The position numbers and the translations under genes were made by a program. The notes beneath the pieces were generated by a model. That model searched no databases and was not told where the DNA came from. It saw only the letters and a program-made list of their open reading frames with translations. Positions 1-10,323 of a stretch of 64,000 nt of DNA are shown in pieces. Source of the stretch: Microvelia longipes (Eukaryota > Arthropoda > Insecta > Hemiptera > Veliidae); assembly GCA_018340805.1 (NCBI GenBank), contig JACMZG010001908.1, positions 12,930,644-12,994,643 on the forward strand, written 5' to 3'. How positions within the stretch are numbered: position 1 is the stretch's first letter; each line of letters starts with the position of its first letter.

Positions 1-469
1 CATTTAAGTTGTGAAGCTAAATGACTGGGTGATATCATTAACCTAGTTTGCTGAGTCGGTAAATTTTCGGAAAAATTAGTAAAATTAAGATTTAAACTTT
101 TCAGCCGGGAAAAATTGTTGTTATTGTTTTCAATTAATGCCCATAACTTCATATGCAGACCATCAAACTTCGATTTTTAAAATAATTGTTTGAGTTATGA
201 TGTTAAATGGTATAAGGCAGGAGTGGCTTCTTAATGTTCTTCTAATTTAGCTCCAGAGTTAAATTGTTGAGCTCCGTTTTTATTAATTATCCAGTAGATA
301 TTAAAATACTAAGACACAAACTGTCAATGTCACAGAAGGCGTTTAGGACTTTTTCTAAAAGTTCACTCAATTTGTGATTTATAAATTATTATAATGATCT
401 ATATCGTTAGATCATAGATCAGATGATCTTGCTTTGCTTATATTTTAATTAGACACACTGCTAAAATCG

Positions 470-900
470 GTCGACAGCGTACGAAAGGCGAGCGAAGCGA
501 GCTTTAGGATATTATGTTATATTTTAATTTTTTCTCTAAAATTAGGTAGCGACAAATTAAGACACATAGGCGAGCGAACCAAGCCCTCAAGAATATCAAG
601 TAAAAATTTGATTCTTTAGTTTAAAATTGGCTAGTAACAAACAAAGATATAAGGGCGAGCGAAGCGAGCTCTAATGTTTTATGGTTTTTTCATATACTCT
701 ATAGAAGGTATTGATAAGCAAACTCATTAAGGCGTGCGAAGTGAGCCCTTTATATTATGTTATTTTCTTAAATTAGGAACTAAAAAACATAACTATAAAG
801 GCGAGTGAAGCGGGCCCAAAAATATTATGTAATATTTTTAATGTACGCTCTAAAATTAGTTACTGACAAACAAACACATAATGGCGAGCGAAGCAAGGAA
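470..900. repeat. Interspersed GCGAGCGAAGCGAGC-type repeat cluster
   Basis: Six copies of a short CpG-rich motif (ggcgagcgaagcgagc and variants) recur roughly every 75-90 bp at about 485, 568, 652, 731, 800 and 882. They are separated by AT-rich sequence that repeats loosely (attaggtagcgacaaac types). The motif is itself a direct repeat, GCGAGC-GAA-GCGAGC. Related motifs occur in the dispersed repeat family at 5484, 5830, 22180 and 24670. Confidence 0.7.
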
Positions 901-1245
901 TATAATTTTTTTGTGCTCTAGAATTAGGTACTTATTATTATTTTTTCATTATTTAATTTTTAAAGGCTATGAATACATGATATTTATGTCAGTATCTGAG
1001 AAACCCTAATAATGCTTTCAAAGCAAGCACTTTGACAGAATTTTTATAAAAGTATGTTCAGCATGTTAAAAGTGTATATTGCAATGTTTAGTATGTTAGG
1101 CCAACAACATTGAATTAAATAGTGAATGGATAGTTCTACGCTTGCTCACAGTGACAATAAACATTGATAAAGTGATTAATAGTAAGCATGTACGTCTGAA
1201 TCATTTATCAGATGAAACAGCCTTGGTGCAGATTGTCTAGCCTGG

Positions 1246-1297
1246 TGACGTCACAAATGCACTACGACTCCAGGGGATGACGTCATGGGTGACGTCA
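1246..1297. promoter_or_regulatory. Cluster of three CRE palindromes (TGACGTCA) with an inverted CCAAT box
   Basis: TGACGTCA occurs at 1246-1253, 1278-1285 and 1290-1297, and an inverted CCAAT box (CCATTGGG) follows at about 1302. A weak TATA-like tttatag lies near 1319. CRE/ATF clusters next to CCAAT boxes are typical of metazoan promoters. No convincing gene follows on either strand (the 87-codon frame after it starts with GTG and looks like chance), so the target is unknown and may lie outside the window. Confidence 0.35.
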
Positions 1298-2327
1298 CAG
1301 TGCCATTGGGAATCACGTTTTATAGCATTTCCCTTCCTCCTCTCTTTCTATTGTGTTACGTTCATTTATTAGATATAGCTACTGTAACTCCAAATCGAGG
1401 AGGCAATATACGCTTCATAGTTTAAAATGCGTTCTGCATACCTGTGATGACAATCAGGTTATGGTATTAGGAAATATCCATAAAAATAGTGAGGTAGGAA
1501 AAATAAAACAAATAATGCCTGTTTTAGTGCATTTGACTCATCGGCATATTCACTCTGCGAGAACAACCTTAGCTGGGTCTCATCTATTATGTTCTATTAT
1601 GTTTAAAGCTGATTGAAGTTGGGGATCTATTTTTATAACAAACAATTATTCATATAAACTGAGAGAAAGAAAATTATTATGCTCTACTTCGACCCAATAC
1701 AGCTACAGAATGTGAAAAACTTGCTCTCTTAACAAAAAGTCTTTGGTGCCTGAGATGTAAATTGATCTCTGCTGAAAGAGCCGCCTTTCAATGACACAAT
1801 TTATTTATTTATTTAATCTTTCATTCTAAAAAAAACGTACTTATGTATAAGTTGAACCCTTATGTTTTAATTAATGATCTGGTATATCTGATACTGAATG
1901 ATTGGGTATAATTTATACATGAATGCTAAAATATAATAGAATAAAAAAAATTGATAAATCTTTATTTAATTAAACTTTTTAGTAATTAAGTAACCAGCAA
2001 CCCTCCTCCTGACGTCCAAAATATGGACCTGGAGTAGGCTGTTTCTTGATTTTTAATCTATTGTAAAAAAAAAAATAAAAAAACATTATTTTTGTAAAAA
2101 ACATTATTATAAACTAAGAGCATATACCGAACTGCGAACCCCGGACCTCCGGTGCCGAAAACAAGTGCTTATGAACACAAATGTGTTCGAGGACGTTCAC
2201 GGCCTCGAATGTCCTATAATAGGAAGCGGAAGGATTGCAATAAGACAAAAAAATTACACATTTTTCTGCACCAAGCACAAACAGATCCCACAAGTCAGAA
2301 GGAAACTTGGTCAAAACACATTTATTC

Positions 2328-2682
2328 TAATGAAATAAAACAGAGTTTCTCCACTAATGATATATATTTGACATAGCCAGCTTTCAATCTTAACAGATCA
2401 TCATCAGTGCCGACAAGCAGCGAAGAAAAGACTCAGGAGACAGCGGTTACAGTTTTGTTTAGAGGTTTGTAGCAGACTTGAGTCAGCTACAAACCTCTGG
2501 TGTACTTTATTGATAAAGTACACCAGTATTTTGTCAGCTATAAACCTCTAGACAAAACTGTAACCGCTGTCTCCTAACTCTTTTCTTCGCTGCTCGTCGG
2601 CACTGATGATGATCTGTTAAGATTGAAAGCTGGCTATGTCAAATATATATCATTAGTGGAGAGACTCTGTTTTATTTCATTA
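2328..2682. mobile_element. Foldback (long inverted repeat) element, about 355 bp
   Basis: The two halves are near-perfect reverse complements from TAATGAAATAAAA at the left end to TTTTATTTCATTA at the right. A second palindrome, GGTGTACTTTATTGATAAAG..., sits in the centre. No protein is encoded; the two open frames that fall here are shadows of the palindrome. Each arm carries CTGATGA followed by a small hairpin and GAAAG (see findings). It would form a very stable hairpin in RNA or single-stranded DNA. Confidence 0.8.
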
Positions 2683-2993
2683 CTTGAAACTCCACACCTC
2701 TTTTTTTCCTTACTTTTATTCTAGGTTCGATAAAGTTTAAAAACTTAAATCGTATACAATAAAAATTCGAAATCAAAAATAAGTCTTGGAATTGTGATAT
2801 TTTGAAAATATTTACTCGAGTGGTTAAGATGTTGTACTCCCTTTGTTGTTGTTTATGACGTTTATGGCAAGAGTTGTAAGAGTTATCCTTTAAGGTAGTT
2901 AATAAAACGCTAAGTTATGTTAAACTATAACTTGGCAAAACTATGGCAAACACTGGTAATTACTATTGAACCATAAATTTGTGTGTGTAATAA

Positions 2994-3275
2994 ACATAGA
3001 GATATATTCTAGAGGGGGCAGAGCCTATTTAAATACATTAAGAGGCCTGAAACATCTCTTTGGGGCTCTCTGGGCTCTGTGTAACCTCATCGAAACCTTC
3101 TTTAAGAGTGACGGTTATAATTAATATATTTATTTCGGTTTCTGCACATTGTTTGTGTTTTAATTTGTATGTTTAACGTTCTACTATGTAATTTATTGTA
3201 ATTTTGTACAATAAAGCGAAGATTGTCAGGTTATTTTTAACATATAGGCCCCCTCTAGTAATAATATCTCTATGG
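2994..3275. mobile_element. MITE with CATAGAGATAT termini, copy 1
   Basis: Terminal inverted repeats begin CATAGAGATATATTCTAGAG on the left and end CCTCTAGTAATAATATCTCTATG-like on the right, with AGGGGGC just inside. The interior is non-coding. The same element recurs at 54955-55248, and a truncated reverse copy lies at 11495-11613, so this is a real family. Confidence 0.75.
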
Positions 3276-3849
3276 TAATAATGGTATAGCTAAAGGATAA
3301 CTCTTACCATAGATATTTCCAACTACACTGGAGAATATTTATTTTTATAATTGTATACATATAACTGTCTATTTCAGCGTTAGGGCACTAGCTTAACTAA
3401 ATTATAATTGTAATGTTGGCTTGGCAAATATCTAGTGCCCCTTTTTTACTCTAAATAATTATTACAGCCCCAATAACTTATTCATATCATTAAATGTATC
3501 TAATTCTAATTTAAGTATGTAAATATCATAAATATAAAATAAACTAGTTGTGTAATGTTTTTAGCTTATAAAGGAATTAGAAGGGTAAATCCAGCTGTCT
3601 CTTTGACAGATGTTTTCAGCTCATCATACTATGTAGAATTAGGTTTGGTTACTAGTTTGAAATAGGGGTACTCGTTAAACATTGGGGTACTTCTGTACTT
3701 CTCTATTTTAGGGTTCATAGAGAGCAGCTGTCTATAAAGCCACATTTTGGCTTTTATTTCCAAACTATGTTATTGATGCGGTTAAACTTGAATTGAATTA
3801 TAATACGATCTGGCAATCTATACTTTGCTTTTAGAATTTAGGCGAATCC

Positions 3850-3857
3850 ACACACAC

Positions 3858-3923
<66 letters not shown>

Positions 3924-3950
3924 GTATGTATGTATGTAATATGTATATAA
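3850..3950. repeat. (CA)n/(TA)n/(TGTA)n microsatellite
   Basis: A short CA run passes into about 70 bp of alternating TA with two small interruptions and then GTAT units. Simple sequence. Confidence 0.95.
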
Positions 3951-4084
3951 CAATATTATAAAAATATTGTCGAAAAAATAAAATCAAAAATTTTCAAACC
4001 CAGTAAGTTACCCTCATCATTTCACCTCCTGTAGGTTATTATTATAATTATAATATTATTCTTCTAGTATCTTCTTTTTTCTTT

Positions 4085-4085
4085 T

Positions 4086-4159
<74 letters not shown>
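4085..4159. repeat. (TA)n microsatellite
   Basis: About 75 bp of nearly pure alternating TA, broken once by GT near the start. Confidence 0.95.
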
Positions 4160-4160
<1 letters not shown>

Positions 4161-4639
4161 ATTATGTATATAATCAAATATATACATATAGACAGACTGC
4201 TTGGTAAACTCTTGAAACTCACCCCCTCTACTCTCAGGAAACCGAAAATGTGTGCATATAATTGATTCCTGAGAATTAAGGGTTCAAGATACGGCCGGCG
4301 AAATCACTTCATATGATTTTTTTATTTTTTTATGAGATGAAATAAAAAGATTATATGAAATAATTTTGCCGTTTCTTGATTCCTTAATTCTCATAAAAGC
4401 ACGACAAATTTCTGAAGGTCTTGTGATTTAAAAAAAATTTGTTAAAAATCGTAAAATTATCCAATTGAGTAGTTTTGGCTCGTGTATCCTTTATATAATA
4501 ATAAATATTTTCGTATTTTTTTGCCAATAACCTTATTATATCTATAGGGTTTTTGTTAGATCTTATGTCAGATTCTTGTTAGAACTAATATTAAGAGGAA
4601 TTGAAGGAAGTAATTTATACTTCCTTCAATGCTAACAGA

Positions 4640-5575
4640 CAGTCTGATAGCGTCGCAGCTCCCAGTGTGTATATGCTAGAGAGATGAAACTAAGCTCAAA
4701 AATCAATTTTTAAGTCTCGTTAAGCTGTTCGAAAATGATATTTTTATGATGTCATGAGCCGTCAAAATTTCACGAAACACTGAAAAATGCTGGCCCGGAG
4801 GCCCGCAAGCCGGCAAATTTTCTTTGAATGTGCACTTTCTTTTGCTTATAAATGGCAAAGTCTTAATGGGAGGATGAGCTTAGCAAATTCTATAATGCAA
4901 GGAAAAGTTTCGGTGTACCCCGTACCCCATTTTTATTTTTCCTGACATTCTGGTTTCACCGGAATTATCCGTTTCAGGTGTTTTTAAGACCTCCTAAGTA
5001 GTTTATTCAAAGTCGTCTGTCTATATGTGTTATCATCGTATTATTATTGTATTTATGCTAGAGAGATGAACTTTGTACAAAAATCAGTCTATGTGGTGTA
5101 GTATTGCTATTCGGAAAATAATTTTTTATGACGTCATTAACCCACCAAAATGACTTAGTGATAATTTCGAAAAAAATTGCGTAAACATGATGCGATCTGA
5201 TTGAGATTTGGCACGTATGTATAAGAAATGTATAAGAATAACATAAGTGTCAAGTTTCATATTAATATCAGTATTAGTTTAATAATTGTAAAAAAAATCA
5301 GAAAATAATAAAATTGAGTTAAAATTTGGTACAATTATACACCTTTACGTAAGTACACTAAGTGTTGTTTCAATACGGCAAGTATATCTATGGTTTTTGT
5401 TGGATCATAAAAGTTAAGCAGTATTGAGCTTGGTCAGTACTGTATGGGTGACCGCTGAGAATAAAAACGGATTACCATCTAAAGACGACCGAAGCGAGTC
5501 CGAAGTAGGGAGGATGATCGTAGCAAATCCGATGTGATGAGAAAAAATTCCGAGGTACCCCGTACACGAATATTT
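4640..5575 (+). repeat. Dispersed repeat family A (with 5S-rRNA-like segment), forward copies
   Basis: This region contains the modules seen in all family A copies: 'accccgta', 'taagacctcctaagt', 'tatgctagagagatgaa', 'acaaaaatca', 'atgacgtcattaaccca', then a segment resembling the 3' half of 5S rRNA, then 'gaagcgagtccgaagtaggg'. Two partial copies abut here. Other copies are at about 5800-6510 (reverse), 17945-18180, 22120-22910 (reverse), 27290-27500, 46140-47240 and 62300-63690 (interrupted by another element). No protein is encoded. I cannot assign it to a named superfamily. Confidence 0.7.
5410..5463 (+). ncRNA. 5S-rRNA-derived segment inside repeat family A
   Basis: The stretch AAGTTAAGCAG...GGTCAGTACT...ATGGGTGACCGCT follows the 3' half of metazoan 5S rRNA. 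It includes the box A-like AGTTAAGCAG and the box C-like GGTCAGTACT...GGGTGACC of the internal pol III promoter. The 5' half of 5S is not recognisable, so this is not a functional rRNA gene. It is most simply a 5S-derived SINE-type promoter or its remnant. A second copy lies on the - strand near 22290-22345. Confidence 0.65.
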
Positions 5576-5799
5576 TTAATTACATAAAGCTTCACCTCCT
5601 TTTTTACGGTATTAGAAACTTAACTAATAAAGGTATAGTCATGTAAGCAAGTAAAAAGGTAAATATGAAGTACTGAATAAGGTTGCTCTTATCCAAGTTC
5701 TTGGCCTTGTTTTGTATTGTATAATCAATAAAGGAAGGGGCTTTGACCTTTTTCAGGTTCAGGTAATGTTTTTTACCCCTTGTCTTTTATATAACAAAA

Positions 5800-6510
5800 T
5801 ATGGTACAAGGTACCTCAGAACTTTTCCTTACCACTTCGGACTCGTTTCGCTAATCATCAGAAAATAAAAATTATTTAATTCGCATTAGAGTACGTTTTC
5901 AGACTCGCTTCACTCGTCATCAGACATTAAAAACATGCGTTTTTCCCAGTGGACACTCATTCAGGCGCTGTACTTGTTTGATGCAGCCTAACACATGTGA
6001 TCAAACAAACACAGCAGATGCACTAGCCCTTAATAAAATTTAGTATACTTATATAAAAGTGTACTCTTGTGTTGAATTTCAAACTAATTGGATAATTTTT
6101 CGATTTTTAACCATTTAAAACCCTATACATGTTAATCAATAAAACTTCCTTATTTGCCATTAAGGCAAATTTGTTAACATTATGTAGCATCAAATTTGCG
6201 TTAAATTTTACATAGATCCAAAATTTTTTTCGCAATTGATAAATTTTCGAAGTTTTTTGCCGAGTCATTAGTGAAGTCATAAAAATATTTTTCCTGACCC
6301 AAAGACTGATATTTGTACCAAGATTCTAACTCTGTAGCACGAATACACTGGGCTTGATAACAGACAAACTTACATACAGAAAGACAACTTTGTGAAAACC
6401 ATTCAGGAGGTCATAGAAACACCTAAAATGGATAATTCAGGTCTGAAATCCCGGTTTCGAAATTTTAGGGCTAACGCAAACTTTTCCTATATATCTACGG
6501 TATAAATGAG
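5800..6510 (-). repeat. Dispersed repeat family A, reverse copy
   Basis: In reverse orientation this carries the family A modules: the CCGAAG/GAAGCGAG motif (seen as ggactcgtttcgct near 5835), tgacg-type stretches, and 'caggaggtcatagaaacacc' near 6403 followed by 'ggataattcag'. It is diverged and lacks a clear 5S-like segment. Confidence 0.6.
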
Positions 6511-7273
6511 GAAAAGTAAAAATAATGTTGACCAAGGCCCTCCCTATAAAAAGGGGTTGAAGCAAGGACAATGACCTATATGCTACATTAAATTGAACAG
6601 GCCTGGGTATGGAGCATAAAGCGTTTTAACACAAACACCTTAATATACTTTCTCTATTCTCTCTATATATCCTTTTACATATTTTACCCTACTTTACAAC
6701 TTTTTAGTGCATTTCCTCTAAAACAAGTTTCATTCAAAACCGAAAAAGCGATAAGATTGATAAAAAGGAATATCAAGAGGCCTAGGGAAATCAATAGATA
6801 CCCCCTTCCCCCCCCTCCCAGCACTCACTTTAAACAATTTCTTTATTCGAACAACCTCATAAGAACCATTTTCTGAAGAAATTTCATTAATTTTTTTTTA
6901 TAGCATGGCTTTCCCTTTTAAGACAGCAGGTATGACAGTTTCTAAGACAAAGGCTAGTTTGAACAAAGAATTATCTTACGATGTATACATTACGTGCTGC
7001 CGCATAAGAGTCTACAATAATTTACAAGTGAGAAACTCTTTAATTTCTAAGAAGGGTCGTAGTTGATGATCTGTCAGGGTTAAAAGGGTATACAAGCAAT
7101 GCGTATTGATTTTTTTTACGAAGTTTAAGAAGGCCAAGCAAGCGCGGCTCGACGTTCCCCATAACCTATCTGACCAACTACTGAATCAGAATTTCCAACT
7201 CCGAACTTGTTAGTTGTAAATATGAACCTAATGAACCGAATCGTAAAAAACAAACATTAAAATCCACTTAAAA
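6511..7273. other. Intergenic DNA, no supported gene
   Basis: AT-rich sequence with one 53-codon open frame from an ATG at 6905 (beginning MAFPFKTAGM), preceded by a pyrimidine tract and an AG. It resembles no family I know and is too short to call. Nothing else is recognisable. Confidence 0.4.
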
Positions 7274-7876
7274 GTTGCCATGGCAACGTGGTTTTATTTT
7301 TCGAAAAATAACTATTATTTTGAACCTATAGGATGAGAGTGGGGGTAGGTAGCCACGCCCAGCTGTGTTCTGATTGGTGGATGCGAAGCCACGGTCTGAG
7401 TGCATTGTACGGTGCATTCTTTTCATGCGATAGAGAAATGCATTTTCCAAAAAAGTGGGAGGAAAACGCATAGATCTGGCACGAAATAGAGTGCATTTCC
7501 AGCATATCTCTTATTCTCTACACGAACTTCCTTACAACGTCTATATTATCATTACAGCACTCTAAAACCACTCAATTAGCACTTTAAATGGCTTTAAATT
7601 TAACAAGCTGTACTTTAAAAGTAATTTAACAAGCTGAATCCATTTCAGCCTACGATCTAAGCACAGATATCCAAAAAATAAATAAATAGAAAAATTTAAA
7701 TTTACATCAATTTTAAGTACCATTTATTTACCCCCACTCCTTTTTATTTTTTCCCCCTAGTTGCCCCCTTCCAAGGCCGATTATGGATCGAAGTTATGAC
7801 GTCACATCCAATGAAAATAGAGTATTATTTACAGTGCGTAATGCCGGATGTATTTCTATGAGAACATCTTTAATCG
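7274..7876 (+). promoter_or_regulatory. Putative promoter and untranslated first exon of the BICRA homologue
   Basis: This block is less AT-rich than its surroundings and holds several textbook promoter elements. They are a perfect RFX X-box palindrome (GTTGCCATGGCAAC, 7274-7287), CCACGCCC (GC/KLF-type, near 7354), an inverted CCAAT box (GATTGG, near 7372), a CRE (TGACGTCA, 7797-7804) with a CCAAT box just after it, and an ETS-like CCGGATGT near 7845. A perfect 5' splice site, TCG|gtaagt, ends a potential first exon at 7876. The next plausible acceptors are at 10073 and 10088 before c1. The only upstream ATGs in the exon are short (one at 7858 enters the splice site in phase 1), so the exon is probably untranslated or carries a very short N-terminus. 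Confidence 0.5.
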
Positions 7877-10088
7877 GTAAGTGACACTTAATTAATCTTA
7901 TCTTTAATTTTTTTTTTTCAAAAAATTTAAATTAAAAAACAAAAATAGTAAATTATTTTTTTTATTTGCGAATGACCTTCCTATTAAATAAATATTTAAA
8001 AAACTTATTATCAATAGTAATAATTATTTATTATTATTAATTAAAAATTTTATTTATAAAAATAAAGAAAATTAGTTTGTAGAAGCACTTTTAGTGAATG
8101 TAGAAGATATACTGAAAGTGCCTGAGCATAGAGGTCCCCCTCTCGTAAGCGCCCCCCCTCCAAGCTTTTCAAACCCCGTCTCTTATCCCCTTATCTTCTA
8201 TCTCTTTCGTATTTCATCTCCCATCTTCTTTTAACACCTATTTCTCTTGAATCTCTTCATCTATTTATACTATTTTTAATTCTTTTATAACATCAAAATA
8301 GATTTTTGAGATGAAATTATGAATCATTTTCACAATCTGCATTATTAAAAATACTCAACAAATTAATAATTTTTAAAACATTTTTTTACAGTTGATGAGT
8401 AATTATTTAATTCTTAAATAATAAATCATAAGTTACAATTAATTATATGATTAAAATTAATTAATTGTTACGATTTATTAATTTCCTGATCAATTACCCA
8501 TTTTTAACAGCTTTAGTTGTCTTAAGACAGTAACATGGAATCCAAGACAATAATCAATTAAGGCGTGATTCTTAAAAGAATATAAAAAACCGGAGTAGAA
8601 AAATGTATAAAAAAATTGTGGCCTTGCGTGGATTTATTGATTACGGAGACAACAAGCAGGCATTTCAAGACGATTGTTATTTTTACCTTTTTTCCTTGTG
8701 TCTTTTCTGTCTGACTTTAATTACTTTATATTCTTTACATTTTTGATTTTATTTTATTAAAAATGCTAGTTGTTTTATTAAATTTATTACATGTATATTG
8801 ATTTAAATAGTATTTAAATTTGAATTTAAATACGTAGAAAACAAACTAGGAAATAATTTAATAATTTGTGTTGGTATTGTTTTTTTTGAACTGCAAATAT
8901 TGTGGTGTTGGTAACAGTGCTAAGTGAACTAGTAAATGAACATGGCCGTTTACAATAATTTGACTGCTCTTTAATCGTATACAATTACTTCCGATTTTAT
9001 TAATTTATTGTTTGTTTACGTATTTTAATTTTTACGGAATTAATTTTATAATTAATGTGTAATTCAGCAATTGTTTGAAACATGATCGGTGTGGTTATAA
9101 TGTGTTTTTATTCGGTTGTTTTTATAATTCGATGAGAGGAACGTGCGATCACTCTTGTCCTTTAAACCGCCGATATTTTTATATTTTTTTGTGATTTTTG
9201 GATTCTACATGTATATAAAATGCCATAAATATACAATTACTGGTAATTTAATCAAACAATTAATGATAATTATTATGTATTTTTATCTTTATTCCATTAA
9301 AAAAACCTTAAATAAATATATAAACAATAATATTTACGTTTATTTTTCAAGTGACTGGTTAAGTTGAAATGTCAAATGAAATGTTTACCTACCATTTATT
9401 GACTTGATTAAACTTGTCAAATTATGACTTGATTCGTCTATTAATGAATTTCCTTTGTTTTTTATCCCAATTTTTACAAATTTTATAAGAATATTATTAT
9501 TGTATACATAATTCATTTTTATTTTGTTTTTTTGGAAGCAAATATTTTTTGTAAAAATTAAATTTTTTGAAAAAAATGTTTCATATTTTTTTTATTTCGT
9601 TTTTGTACTATTTTTTTATTTTTCGATTTTTTAAGAATTGCTATAATATTTTTTTATTAATTCTATGATTGATTGAAGATTAAATAATGTTTAATCTTTC
9701 TTTATATAAAATATTTTTAAAAATTATATTTTATGGAGCCTATGTTATTATTAAATACACAATTCTAGAACATCTCAATTCTTTGTTTAAGGTTTTAGAT
9801 TGTAAAAAGCATACTAGATTTAAGTAAGAAAGTTCTTACTCTTTTAAGAGTTAAATTTTTGACTACTGACTGGGCTGTTTAAAGTGATATAAGTAAGGGT
9901 TTGGCAGTTAAGACATTTCTATGGCTCTCCTTTAGCACAAAGTTCCTGACTTCTGGCCCAGTTTGTTAATAAGGTTAATGCATCACTGTCTGGATGACAA
10001 AATAGTTGTTTTACTGTTATGAAAACTGTATTAATTTGAGGTGTTAATTAATGTGAATGCGATTGTTTTGCAGTAAACTTTGAGGCAG
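7877..10088. other. Probable first intron of the BICRA homologue, no recognisable coding
   Basis: Very AT-rich DNA between the putative first-exon donor and c1. It has a 47-codon frame at about 8603-8746 (MYKKIVALRGFIDYG...) and a GTG/ATG-poor frame at 9130-9367, neither similar to the expected BICRA N-terminus. No repeat family is obvious. The exon with the true start codon may be hidden here or absent. Confidence 0.4.
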
Positions 10089-10323
10089 CACGGTGGAGTC
10101 AGTTGAAGGGGTGGGTGAGGGGGGTGGGGGTAGTTTTACAGTAGCATTAGGAGCAAGTAGTACTGGAGGTGGACTATACTTGGGTTCAGCTGAAACCACT
10201 CATATATTGCAGCATACCACATCACATCAGTTTCAGCATGTTTTACAGCAGTCTTTCAGGCATGCTAGTACTATTCTACACTCTACTACCTCACCTGCTA
10301 CTCTACATGCATTACCCTCACAG
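10089..10323 (+). CDS. BICRA homologue coding exon c1 (residues 1-78)
   Basis: The open frame runs through a Gly-rich start ([13 protein letters not shown]) and then [23 protein letters not shown], shown here only as its pattern of HILQ/VLQQSF. Vertebrate BICRA also has a Gly run followed by a DILQQSLQ-type segment near its N-terminus, so this is probably the equivalent region. The donor CAG|gtaact ends the exon in phase 0. The acceptor is uncertain: the better polypyrimidine site ends at 10073, but that reading meets TGA at 10081, so the coding acceptor is probably the second AG at 10087-10088. There is no in-frame ATG; the apparent start at 10093 is GTG and is not a credible initiation codon. 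Confidence 0.75.

Noticed and set aside
1353..1616. 87-codon frame after the CRE cluster
   Set aside because: Starts with GTG, has average composition and no splice or homology support.
2114..2376. Overlapping 66- and 74-codon frames
   Set aside because: Opposed frames next to and within a foldback element; no protein similarity.
5410..5463. Candidate 5S rRNA gene
   Set aside because: Only the 3' half of 5S is recognisable and it is embedded in a repeat family.
6905..7066. 53-codon frame (MAFPFKTAGM...) after a pyrimidine tract and AG, considered as a first coding exon
   Set aside because: Lies upstream of the promoter-like block, has no similarity to BICRA N-termini and no convincing donor in phase.
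8603..8746. 47-codon frame (MYKKIVALRG...) considered as the missing N-terminal exon
   Set aside because: No similarity to the conserved BICRA N-terminus and no good splice donor before its stop.
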